NCBI GenBank assembly: GCA_023426365.1
Contig: JAFAAW010000030.1
Span: forward strand, 1 to 24,730
Reading direction: 5' to 3'
DNA from: Pseudomonadota bacterium
Lineage (GTDB): Bacteria; Pseudomonadota; Alphaproteobacteria; Rhodospirillales; Magnetospirillaceae
Length of the DNA: 24,730 bases
The position numbers and the translations under genes are program-made. Numbering within the stretch: position 1 is the stretch's first letter; the number at the start of each line of letters is the position of its first letter. The notes under the pieces are model-generated. The model saw only the letters and a list, made by a program, of their open reading frames with translations. It was not told the DNA's origin and did not search any database. Positions 15,906 through 23,012 of this stretch are shown here, one piece after another.

Positions 15906-16664
15906 TCAGCTCACCAGGAAGCGTTTGTCGGCTCCTTCCAGCACCAGCGCGGTCAGGTGCCCGGAATAGTAGGCGCCGGTGTCGATGCCGATGCGGTGCG
16001 GCCGCACGTCCGGGGTGGGGCAGGGGGTGTGGCCGTGCACCACCACGAAATCGGCCGAGCGCTGGTCGTAGAGGAATTCGTCGCGGATCCACATCAGGTC
16101 GCGGGCTTCCTGTTCCTCCAGCGGCACGCCGGGGCGGATGCCGGCATGGACGAAGACGTAATCGCCCTCGCGGTGCATCAGCGGCAGCCGGGACAGGAAG
16201 CGCAGGTGCTGGGGCGGCAGCGTGCGGCCCAGCAGCAGGTGCAGCGCCTGCATGTCGCCGCCCATCCGCTCCGGCAACTCGCCGGCATAGGAGCGCAGGG
16301 TCTCGTAGCCGCCGTTCAGGCACCAGGCGGCGCCCAATTGGGCGTCGTCGGCGAAGCGGACCATGTAATCCTCGTGATTGCCCTTGAGGCAGATCCATTC
16401 CGCGTCGGCCAGCGGGCCGCCCTGGGGGGCGCCGTGCATCAGCCGTTCGACCACCAGCCGCGAATTGGGGCCGCGGTCCACGTAATCGCCCAGAAAGACC
16501 ACCGCCACCCGGCGCGGGCGGCCGCGGGCGCAATCCTCGGCCATGCGCCCCAGCAGCCGTTCCAAAAGGTCCAGCCGGCCGTGGATGTCCCCCACCGCAT
16601 AGACGCGGGTGTCGTCGGGGACCCGGGCGGGCAAGGCGGGGCGGGCGGCGTGGGGCATCTGCAT
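15906..16664 (-). CDS. PPP-family metallophosphatase (serine/threonine phosphatase-like)
   Basis: A 252-residue calcineurin-like phosphoesterase of the PPP type. The metal-binding motifs occur in order: GDIHG (25-29), GDYVDRG (59-65), GNHED (95-99), a histidine in FVHAGIRPG (H173) and VVHGHTP (207-213). The spacing matches bacterial PrpA/PphA-like protein phosphatases and related bis(5'-nucleosyl)-tetraphosphatases, which cannot be separated by motif alone. Start ATG 16664 has only a weak AGAG upstream; the ATG two codons later is equally possible. It precedes hldE on the minus strand with a 93-bp gap and is divergent from the EAL-like pair. A signalling role is plausible, and the substrate is unknown. 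Confidence 0.9.
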   Translation of the reverse strand: MQMPHAARPALPARVPDDTRVYAVGDIHGRLDLLERLLGRMAEDCARGRPRRVAVVFLGDYVDRGPNSRLVVERLMHGAPQGGPLADAEWICLKGNHEDYMVRFADDAQLGAAWCLNGGYETLRSYAGELPERMGGDMQALHLLLGRTLPPQHLRFLSRLPLMHREGDYVFVHAGIRPGVPLEEQEARDLMWIRDEFLYDQRSADFVVVHGHTPCPTPDVRPHRIGIDTGAYYSGHLTALVLEGADKRFLVS

Positions 16665-16783
16665 TTCGCTCTAGGAGAGGCAGAAAGGGCGATGTATTTT
16701 GGAACCGCAAAAGAACTTTGCTCTTTTCGTGGGCGAAGGACAACGGTCGCCACGAGGGACCGGGCTACCAGAACGGGGAAACG

Positions 16784-18115
16784 ATGAACGCGTCGGCGTT
16801 CGGAGACAGGCCGCAAGAGATCGTCACGCCGGAAAGCCTGCTTTACGACGCCGCCGAGCGCGTGGGCAGGATCCGCGAAGGGCGTCTCGCGCTCCATCTG
16901 CATCTGTCGCAATTGCTGCCGGCCAACCGCGAGGACGCCAAGATCCGCATTGCCTTTCGCATGTTCGAAAGCATGGTGGACATGTTCCGCGGCCAGTTGT
17001 TCCTGCTGACCAATTCCGACGTGGTGCTGATCTGCAAGGACGCCCGTCTGGCCGACCTGGACGCCATCGTCTACAAGCTGCGCGCGCTGTTCTCCAAGGA
17101 CCCGCTGACCTATACCGAATCGGCCCATGGCGAGGACCGCTTCGTCACCTATTACGACCTGGAAAGCGACTACGACCCATTCTTCGTGGTCTGCGGCCAG
17201 TTGCTGGCCGACGCCAAGAAGCGTCAGGTCAGCCAGCGCACGGCGCCGCAGATCCAGCCGCTGGATGCGCGCAATCTGAACCGCGTGCTGGAGGCCATCG
17301 GCGCCACCGACATCGCCGGCGTGGTGCGCCGTCAGCCCTGCATCCGCTTCACCGACAGGAATACCGCCGAGGTGGCGTTCCAGGAATTCTTCATGTCCAT
17401 CGCCGACCTGCAAAAGGCGTTGGCGCCGGACGTGAACATCCTGTCCAACCGCTGGCTGTTCCAGCATCTCAGCCAGGTTCTCGACCTGCGGGTGCTGTCC
17501 GTGCTGCAGGATGCCGGGTTCCGCAAGCTGCCCGCCGCGTTCTCGGTCAACCTGAACATGGCCACCGTGAACACCCCGGCCTTCACCAATTTCGAGGCTT
17601 CCATCCGCGGCCGCGCCGGGCTGGTGGTGGAATTCCAGTTGGTGGACATCTTCAACAACCTGGACGGCTTTTTCCGGGCGCGCGATTTCCTGCGCAGCCA
17701 CGGCCACAGAACGGTGCTGGACGGGATGAGTCCGATCACCCTGCAATTCATCGATGCCGAGCTGTACGACACCGATTTCGTCAAGGTGAACTGGAGCGGC
17801 GACATGGCCGACGACGTGGTCACCGCCGATCTGCACCACGCTTTGGGACCGGTGGGCTTCGAGCGCATCATCCTGGCCCGCTGCGACACCGAAAGCGCCA
17901 TCGCCTGGGGCCTGAACCAGGGCATCCGCCATTTCCAGGGCCGCTATCTGGATTCCATGGTGGCGGCGGTGACCATGGCCCAGTGCGACAAGGCGGCGGC
18001 CTGCACCCTGGCCCAATGCACCCAGCGCCATGGCGTGATCTCGGGCCGGCCGCGCGTGGAATGCGGCAACAACGACATGCTCGACGCCTTTCCGCCCCTT
18101 CGGGCCTTGCGCTAG
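16784..18115 (+). CDS. Divergent GGDEF/EAL-like protein, first of a tandem pair
   Basis: A 443-residue protein. Residues about 30-135 look like a degenerate GGDEF-type fold (LALHLHLSQLL then QLFLLTNSDVVLICKD and KLRALFS), without GGDEF itself. Residues about 195-395 align with an EAL phosphodiesterase domain: E201 in EFF (for EAL), N256 in VNLN, E283 in VVEFQ, D313-G314 in VLDGM (for the DD motif), K334 in FVKVNW, D368 in ILARCDT and Q385 in FQGRY. The second Asp of DD is Gly. A unique Cys-rich tail carries C401, C407, C412 and C427. ATG 16784 follows GGGGA; the upstream ATG at 16718 has none. It probably binds c-di-GMP or a partner rather than hydrolysing c-di-GMP; this is inference. Confidence 0.82.
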   Translation: MNASAFGDRPQEIVTPESLLYDAAERVGRIREGRLALHLHLSQLLPANREDAKIRIAFRMFESMVDMFRGQLFLLTNSDVVLICKDARLADLDAIVYKLRALFSKDPLTYTESAHGEDRFVTYYDLESDYDPFFVVCGQLLADAKKRQVSQRTAPQIQPLDARNLNRVLEAIGATDIAGVVRRQPCIRFTDRNTAEVAFQEFFMSIADLQKALAPDVNILSNRWLFQHLSQVLDLRVLSVLQDAGFRKLPAAFSVNLNMATVNTPAFTNFEASIRGRAGLVVEFQLVDIFNNLDGFFRARDFLRSHGHRTVLDGMSPITLQFIDAELYDTDFVKVNWSGDMADDVVTADLHHALGPVGFERIILARCDTESAIAWGLNQGIRHFQGRYLDSMVAAVTMAQCDKAAACTLAQCTQRHGVISGRPRVECGNNDMLDAFPPLRALR

Positions 18116-18124
18116 GAGCGGATG

Positions 18125-19375
18125 ATGATTTCCTCCCCGCCCGCCGGGCTGCGCGTCAACGCCCAGGAAAACCTGCTGATCGATTACCTGCACCGGCTGG
18201 AACGCCATCGGGCGGAACGGCGCGCGGTGCACATCCACCTGTCGGATCTGCTGACCCAGAACCGGCGCGAGCATCACATGCGCATCGCCACCAGCACCTT
18301 CGAAGGTCTGGTCAAGATGCTTCAGGCCCAGGTGTTCACCCTGGCCAACGCCGATTTGATGGTGGTCTACAAGGCCCAGGCCCAGGACGAGGTGGAATCC
18401 GCCATCGTCAAGCTGCGCTTCCTGTTCTCGGACGACCCGCTGATCATCGAGGACGCCCAGGGGCGCACGGGCAGCTTCTGCACCTGGTACGATCTGGAGC
18501 GGGAATACGACGTCCTGGTGGCGCTTGCGCAGAAGATGCTGCAGGAGGAACAGGACCGCCGCCGCGCCGAGCAGGAGCGCACCGCCCTGCAATCCCGCCA
18601 GGCCGAGGCACCCAAGGGGGCGCCGTTCACGCCCGACCTGCTGGCCCGGGTCGAAGCGGCGCTGGGCCAAGCCGACCTGGCCAACCTGATGCGGCGCCAG
18701 GCGGTGTGCGCGGTGGTCGGCCAGGCCCCGCCCCAGCCGGTCTTCCACGAACTGTTCATCTCCATCGCCGACCTGCGCCAGACGCTGATGCCCAGCGTGA
18801 ACATGAATTCCAGTCCGTGGCTGTTCCAGCAGTTGACCGAGACGCTGGACCGCCGCGTGCTCAGCCTGCTCAACAAGCACGACGACCGCACGCTGGAAGG
18901 CGACATCAGCATCAACCTGAACGTCTCGACCATTCTGTCGCCGGAATTCATGGTGTTCGACGACAACGTGAAGGCGGGCATGCGCGGCACCATCGTGCTG
19001 GAGCTGCAAAAGGTCGATATCTTCGCCGATCTGGGCGCCTATCTGTTCGCCCGCGACTTCGCCCACGATCGCGGCTACCGCATCTGCGTCGACGGCCTGT
19101 CTTATTCCATGCTGCCCTTCGTCGATCGCGAACGATTGGGGGCCGACCTGATCAAGCTGATCTGGGACCCGTCGCTGCTGGAGGAAAAGGACAAGAAGAC
19201 CGATGCGCTGCGCCGCATCGGCGTCACCCGCATCATCCTGGCCCGCTGCGACACCCCCTCGGCCATCGAATACGGCCATTCGGTGGGCATCACCCTGTTC
19301 CAGGGGCGCCACATCGAACAGACCCTGATGGGCGACCTGCGCCGCCGCGGCCTGGGCCGCGCCCGGCCACGGTAA
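18125..19375 (+). CDS. Divergent GGDEF/EAL-like protein, second of a tandem pair
   Basis: A 416-residue paralogue of the preceding gene. Shared blocks: HIHLSDLL, VFTLANADLMVVYKAQ, VKLRFLFSDDPL, YDLEREYD, FISIADLRQTL, WLFQQLTETLDRRVLSLL and RIILARCDTPSAIEYG. EAL-equivalent residues are E209 (ELF), N264 (INLN), E293 (VLELQ), D323-G324 (VDGLS), K344 (LIKLIW), D376 and Q393 (FQGRH), so the same Asp-to-Gly change is present. A charged helix (about 138-162, QEEQDRRRAEQERTAL) replaces the short linker of its neighbour, and the Cys tail is absent. AGGAG overlaps the upstream stop codon and is 6 nt before ATG 18125 (3 nt before the ATG at 18122), so the genes are coupled. The two may act as a heteromeric signalling module. 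Confidence 0.82.
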   Translation: MISSPPAGLRVNAQENLLIDYLHRLERHRAERRAVHIHLSDLLTQNRREHHMRIATSTFEGLVKMLQAQVFTLANADLMVVYKAQAQDEVESAIVKLRFLFSDDPLIIEDAQGRTGSFCTWYDLEREYDVLVALAQKMLQEEQDRRRAEQERTALQSRQAEAPKGAPFTPDLLARVEAALGQADLANLMRRQAVCAVVGQAPPQPVFHELFISIADLRQTLMPSVNMNSSPWLFQQLTETLDRRVLSLLNKHDDRTLEGDISINLNVSTILSPEFMVFDDNVKAGMRGTIVLELQKVDIFADLGAYLFARDFAHDRGYRICVDGLSYSMLPFVDRERLGADLIKLIWDPSLLEEKDKKTDALRRIGVTRIILARCDTPSAIEYGHSVGITLFQGRHIEQTLMGDLRRRGLGRARPR

Positions 19376-19382
19376 AGGATCG

Positions 19383-19457
19383 GACGCGGATGGACACGGA
19401 TGAACACGGATCGCCGTTCATCCGTGTGCGCCGCAGGCGCCCGTGTCCATCCGTGTC
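19383..19457. repeat. CACGGATG inverted-repeat element, copy B
   Basis: ACACGGATGAA (19394-19404) pairs with TTCATCCGTGT (19417-19427). A second, outer arm (19383-19399) pairs with 19441-19457 with one mismatch. Between the right arms sits a GCGCC/GGCGC stem (19428-19432 and 19436-19440). It begins 7 nt after the EAL-like pair and shares the CACGGATGAACACGGAT unit with copy A. Confidence 0.85.
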
Positions 19458-19557
19458 ACTCCAGACCGCGATGCAGAAAATCTGCCTCACGTATTCGCCC
19501 TCACCGGGCGCGGCCGCCGGCCGCTTGGCCGCTCGCTCAGTGCTCGCAGGGGCGGCA

Positions 19558-19575
19558 CGCCTCATATCTGAGGCG
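19558..19575 (-). terminator. Small hairpin after the DUF2249 gene
   Basis: CGCCTCA (19558-19564) and TGAGGCG (19569-19575) form a perfect 7-bp stem with a 4-nt loop, 18 nt past the DUF2249 stop on the minus strand. There is no clear U-run. The rest of the 19376-19593 gap holds repeat copy B and a GGCCGC-rich stretch without a gene. Confidence 0.4.
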
Positions 19576-19593
19576 CACCGCTTTAATGGAAAA

Positions 19594-19854
19594 TCAGCCG
19601 CAGGTGCCGCAGCACGACGCGCTTTCGCGCGCCTTGCCGATGCGCACGCGCCACACCTCGGGCCCCTGTTCCAGATAGGTCCATTCAAACTTGCCGGCCC
19701 GTTCGTGGGCGAATTGGTAATAGAGCGGCTTGGGGTCGTGGTCGTTGGTCAGAACGAAGGACGCGCCCGGCGCCAGGGCGTCGAAGGTGGCGAAAATCTG
19801 CGGATGGCGGTCACGCGGGGCAATGGTGCGGACGTCCACAACGGTCTCGGTCAT
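19594..19854 (-). CDS. DUF2249 domain protein with C-terminal Cys motif
   Basis: An 86-residue protein of the DUF2249 family. Seen: VVDVRTIAPRDRHPQIFATF at the N-terminus (the family's conserved D-R start followed by PRxRHPxIF), then LTNDHDPKPLYYQF and EWTYLEQGPEVWRVRI. After the domain the chain ends in CCGTCG (C81, C82, C85), a possible metal or redox site. ATG 19854 is supported by GGGAG about 8 nt upstream; the GTG five codons earlier lies within that ribosome site. DUF2249 proteins are often found with nitric oxide, denitrification or anaerobic genes. An FNR/NnrR-like box lies in the divergent promoter, in agreement with that. The biochemical function is unknown. Confidence 0.9.
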   Translation of the reverse strand: MTETVVDVRTIAPRDRHPQIFATFDALAPGASFVLTNDHDPKPLYYQFAHERAGKFEWTYLEQGPEVWRVRIGKARESASCCGTCG

Positions 19855-19917
19855 GTAAAAAGCTCCCACGGGGAATGAGGATGGCCTTTAACCAAGCGCA
19901 TTTGTCGGGATTGATCC

Positions 19918-19963
19918 TTGAGTTCGGTCAAGGTTTGAACCGGGCGCCGTCTCCCCCTATATC
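19918..19963 (+). promoter_or_regulatory. FNR/NnrR-like box and sigma-70-type promoter for the ABC exporter
   Basis: TTGAGTTCGGTCAA (19918-19931) fits TTG-N8-CAA and matches the FNR consensus at 8 of 10 fixed bases. TTGAAC (19935-19940) and TATATC (19958-19963) are separated by 17 bp. The predicted transcription start falls at about 19968-19970, on the start codon. The box would then lie about 43-46 bp upstream of the start site, near the activator position, and about 70 bp upstream of the divergent DUF2249 start codon. Confidence 0.5.
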
Positions 19964-19969
19964 CGGGTG

Positions 19970-20725
19970 ATGCAAAGCTTCGCCCTTCAGGTGGAAAACC
20001 TGACCAAGCATTTCGGCGGCGTGGTGGCGGTGGACGGGATCTCGTTCAGCGTGGCGCGCGGCACGACCGTGGCGCTGCTGGGCGGCAACGGCGCCGGCAA
20101 GACCACCACCATCTCCATGCTGCTGGGCCTGCTGCTGCCCAGTTCGGGCACCATCCGGGTCCTGGGCGAGGACATGGTGCGGCACCGCTATCGCGTGCTG
20201 CCGCGCCTCAATTTCTCCAGCCCCTATGTGGACCTGCCCAACCGGCTGAGCGCGCGCGAGAACCTGACCGTCTACGGCCACCTGTACGGGGTGGACGGGG
20301 TGCGGGCGCGCATCGCCGAACTGGCCGGGCAACTGGAACTGGGCGCCTTCATCGACCGTCCGGTGGGGCGGCTGTCGGCGGGGCAGAAGACGCGGGTGGC
20401 GCTGGCCAAGGCGCTGCTGAACCGGCCCGAACTGTTGTTGCTGGACGAGCCCACCGCCTCGCTGGACCCCGACACCGCCGATTGGGTGCGCGGCTATTTC
20501 CAGTCCTATCAGCGGGCCAGCGGCGCCACCATCTTGCTGGCCTCGCACAACATGACCGAGGTCGAGCGCCTGTGCGACGACGTGCTGATGCTGAAGGCCG
20601 GCCGCATCGTGGACCGGGGGGCGCCGTCGGCGCTGATCGGCCGCTATGGCCGCGCCACCATGGAGGAGGTGTTCCTGGACATCGCCCGCGACCGTGCGCG
20701 GCCCGACACCGAGGCGGCGCAATGA
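19970..20725 (+). CDS. ABC transporter ATP-binding protein (ABC-2 type exporter)
   Basis: A 251-residue ABC ATPase. Walker A GGNGAGKT (38-45), signature LSAGQ (135-139), Walker B LLLLDE (155-160), D-loop SLDP and switch His193 in ASHNMTE are all present. At the usual Q-loop position the sequence is RLNFSSPYVDLPNRLS, with no glutamine in the standard place; I believe this is a subfamily trait. ATG 19970 is used; GTG 19967 is also in frame. No ribosome site precedes either, and the predicted promoter would start the mRNA at the codon itself, suggesting a leaderless transcript. It pairs with the permease 55 bp downstream. The substrate is unknown; the pair resembles daunorubicin/NodI-type exporters. 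Confidence 0.93.
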   Translation: MQSFALQVENLTKHFGGVVAVDGISFSVARGTTVALLGGNGAGKTTTISMLLGLLLPSSGTIRVLGEDMVRHRYRVLPRLNFSSPYVDLPNRLSARENLTVYGHLYGVDGVRARIAELAGQLELGAFIDRPVGRLSAGQKTRVALAKALLNRPELLLLDEPTASLDPDTADWVRGYFQSYQRASGATILLASHNMTEVERLCDDVLMLKAGRIVDRGAPSALIGRYGRATMEEVFLDIARDRARPDTEAAQ

Positions 20726-20780
20726 CCCGCGCAAGCCCGGCCCGCCGGCTGGCGGGCGCCCGGCGCCTGAGGGGGGAACC

Positions 20781-21575
20781 ATGCTGAACCCCCGGCGCAT
20801 CTCCGCCATGGTGCTTCGCCATCTCTACATCCTGCGCGGGTCATGGACCCGGGTGCTGGAGATGGCCTATTGGCCCGCCGTCAACATGGTGGTGTGGGGC
20901 TTCACCAGCCAGTTCTTCCGCGACCATTCCGACTGGGTGGCCCAGGCCGCCGGCGTGCTGATCGGCGCCGTGCTGCTGTGGGACGTCATGTTCCGCGGCA
21001 ATCTCGGCGTGGCGCTGTCGTTCATGGAGGAGATGTGGTCGCGCAACCTGGGCCACCTGTCGGTCAGCCCGCTCAGGCCGCATGAACTGGCGGCGGCCAT
21101 GGTGACCATGAGCCTGATCCGCACCCTGGTCGGCGTGTTGCCGGCGGTGCTGCTGGCCATCCCGCTCTATCACTTCTCGCTGTTCGATCTGGGCCTGCCG
21201 CTGATCGGCTTTTGGATCAACCTGATGATGACCGGCTGGGCCATCGGCCTGGCCGTGGCGGCGCTGGTGCTGCGCTTCGGGCTGGGGGCGGAAAGCCTGG
21301 CCTGGGTGGTGGTGTTCGCGGTGGCGCCGCTGGCCGGCATCTATTACCCCATCGCCACCCTGCCCGGATGGCTGCAACCGCTGGCGTGGGCGTTGCCGCC
21401 GGCCTATGTGTTCGAGGGCATGCGCGCGGTGATGATCGATCACGTGTTCCGCTGGGACCTGCTGGGCGGCGCGGTGGGGCTGAACCTGCTGTATCTGGGC
21501 TTGGCCGGCGCCTTGTTCCTGCATACCCATCACGTTGCCCGCCGCCGTGGATTGCTGCTCAACGTGGGTGAATAG
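20781..21575 (+). CDS. ABC-2 type transporter permease
   Basis: A 264-residue integral membrane protein, the partner of the ATPase upstream. About six hydrophobic segments are visible, e.g. AAGVLIGAVLLWDVMF, LVGVLPAVLLAIPLYHFSLF, FWINLMMTGWAIGLAVAALV, WVVVFAVAPLAGIYYPI and LLGGAVGLNLLYLGLAGALF. The IYYPIATLPGWLQPLAWALPPAYVFEGMR stretch (core PIATLPGWLQPLAWALPP) is the conserved C-terminal signature of ABC-2 permeases. Start ATG 20781 follows GAGGGGGG by about 5 nt. The 55-bp gap and matching order argue for one operon. Direction of transport is probably export, by family. The substrate cannot be inferred. Confidence 0.93.
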   Translation: MLNPRRISAMVLRHLYILRGSWTRVLEMAYWPAVNMVVWGFTSQFFRDHSDWVAQAAGVLIGAVLLWDVMFRGNLGVALSFMEEMWSRNLGHLSVSPLRPHELAAAMVTMSLIRTLVGVLPAVLLAIPLYHFSLFDLGLPLIGFWINLMMTGWAIGLAVAALVLRFGLGAESLAWVVVFAVAPLAGIYYPIATLPGWLQPLAWALPPAYVFEGMRAVMIDHVFRWDLLGGAVGLNLLYLGLAGALFLHTHHVARRRGLLLNVGE

Positions 21576-21612
21576 GATAAAATCATCCCCTGTCCCGGGA
21601 ACGAGGCGCGAC

Positions 21613-22401
21613 GTGTCCAATCTGCCCAGCTATCCGGCCCCCGGCTATCCGTCCATGTGGACGGACGTGGTGGACCTGCGCGATTTCTACGCCACCAGCC
21701 TGGGGCAGGTGGCCAAGCGCATGATCCGCCGCCAGTTGCGCACGCTGTGGCCCGACGTGTCGGGCATGCGGGTGCTGGGGGTGGGGTTCGCCACCCCCTA
21801 TCTGCGCCCCTTCCTGGCCGAGGCCGAACGGGTGCTGGCGGTGATGCCGGCCAGCCAGGGCGTGCTGCCCTGGCCGCCCGAGGGGCCAGGGCTGACCATG
21901 CTGGCCGACGAGACCGACCTGCCGCTGCCCGACCGCTGCATGGACCGCATCGTGCTGGTGCATGCGCTGGAAGCCACCGAACAGGTGCGCGGCATGATGC
22001 GCGAATTGTGGCGGGTGCTGGCCGATGGCGGCCGGCTGGTGGTGGTGGTGCCCAACCGGCGCGGCATCTGGGCGCGGCTGGAGCGCACGCCGTTCGGCCA
22101 GGGGCGGCCCTACACCACGGGCCAGCTCGCCCGCATGCTGCGCGACAACATGTTCACGCCGGTTTCCACCTGCGGCGCGCTGTTCATGCCGCCGGCCACC
22201 TCGCGCATGGCGCTGCGTTCCGCCCCCGCCATCGAGGACCTGGGCAGCCGCTGGTTCGAGGGCTTCGCCGGCGTCAACATCATCGAGGCGACCAAGCAGA
22301 TCTATGCCGCCTCGGGCCTGCGCGACGGCAAGACCCGGCGGCGCACCTACGTGCCTATGGCGGAGGGATATTCGCGGATGGGGGTCAGGACGCCCGGCTG
22401 A
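21613..22401 (+). CDS. SAM-dependent methyltransferase (class I, Methyltransf_11-like)
   Basis: A 262-residue protein with a Rossmann-like methyltransferase fold. Motif I is degenerate (VLGVGFATPYLRPF in place of the usual GxGxG). LADETDLPLPDRCMDRIVLV corresponds to motifs II-IV, and RELWRVLADGGRLVVVVPNR to the post-motif III strand. This form is common in alphaproteobacteria. GTG 21613 is chosen since GAGG lies 9 nt upstream and the sequence before it overlaps the permease. It follows the ABC permease by 37 nt and may be co-transcribed. Its end overlaps metW (convergent) by 17 bp. The weak motif I leaves SAM binding likely but untested; the substrate is unknown. Confidence 0.85.
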   Translation: MSNLPSYPAPGYPSMWTDVVDLRDFYATSLGQVAKRMIRRQLRTLWPDVSGMRVLGVGFATPYLRPFLAEAERVLAVMPASQGVLPWPPEGPGLTMLADETDLPLPDRCMDRIVLVHALEATEQVRGMMRELWRVLADGGRLVVVVPNRRGIWARLERTPFGQGRPYTTGQLARMLRDNMFTPVSTCGALFMPPATSRMALRSAPAIEDLGSRWFEGFAGVNIIEATKQIYAASGLRDGKTRRRTYVPMAEGYSRMGVRTPG

Positions 22402-23002
22402 GGACGAACAGCCCCTGCGCGGCGAACAGGTTGGCCAGCCGGCCCTGGCCGTCGATGGGCAGCACGCCGCCGTCGCGATCCAGCGCGATGCCGCGTTCCA
22501 CCGTGATCCCCAATTCCCCGCACAGCACCAGGAAGTCGCGGATGGTGCAGAAATGGATGTTGGGGGTGTCGTACCATTCATAGGCCAGGGTGTCGGTCAC
22601 CGGCATGCGGCCGTGCACCGCCAGCGCGGTGCGCACCCGCCAATGACCGAAATTGGGGAACGACACGATGGCGCGCCGGCCGATGCGCAGCATGTGGTTC
22701 AGCACCGTCTTGGGCTCGTAGGTGGCCTGCAGCGTCTGGCTCAGGATCACGGTGTCGAAGGCGCCCGACGGATAATCCTTGAGGTCGGTGTCGGCGTCGC
22801 CCTGGATCACCGACAGCCCTTGCGCGACGGCCGCCGATACGCCGGCCATGGACAGTTCGATGCCGCGCCCGTCCACATCCTTGTGGCGGCCCAGCCAGGC
22901 CAGCAGGGTGCCGTCGCCGCAGCCCACGTCCAGCACGCGCGAGCCGGTTTCCACCATGTCGGCGATCAGGCGCAGATCGACCCGCAGGTTGCCGTTGGAC
23001 AT
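22385..23002 (-). CDS. metW: MetW protein (methionine biosynthesis)
   Basis: A 205-residue class I methyltransferase-like protein of the MetW family, which partners MetX. Seen: RVLDVGCGDGTLLAWL (SAM motif I), GIELSMAGVSAAVAQGLSVI, DTVILSQTLQATYEPK (the family signature SQTLQA) and NFGHWRVRTALAVHGRMPVT. The C-terminal half with NIHFCTIRDFLVLC is also typical. ATG 23002 has AAGG about 8 nt upstream; ATG 23008 is only 2 nt from it and less likely. It follows metX by about 10 bp in the same operon. By family knowledge MetX and MetW act together to make O-acyl-homoserine. Confidence 0.95.
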   Translation of the reverse strand: MSNGNLRVDLRLIADMVETGSRVLDVGCGDGTLLAWLGRHKDVDGRGIELSMAGVSAAVAQGLSVIQGDADTDLKDYPSGAFDTVILSQTLQATYEPKTVLNHMLRIGRRAIVSFPNFGHWRVRTALAVHGRMPVTDTLAYEWYDTPNIHFCTIRDFLVLCGELGITVERGIALDRDGGVLPIDGQGRLANLFAAQGLFVLSRAS

Positions 23003-23012
23003 GATCATGGCC

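Noticed and set aside
16439..19312. 957-codon open frame on the minus strand across the EAL-like pair
   Set aside because: It is His/Gln/Ala-rich shadow sequence in high-GC DNA, opposite two well-supported coding frames with matching motifs.
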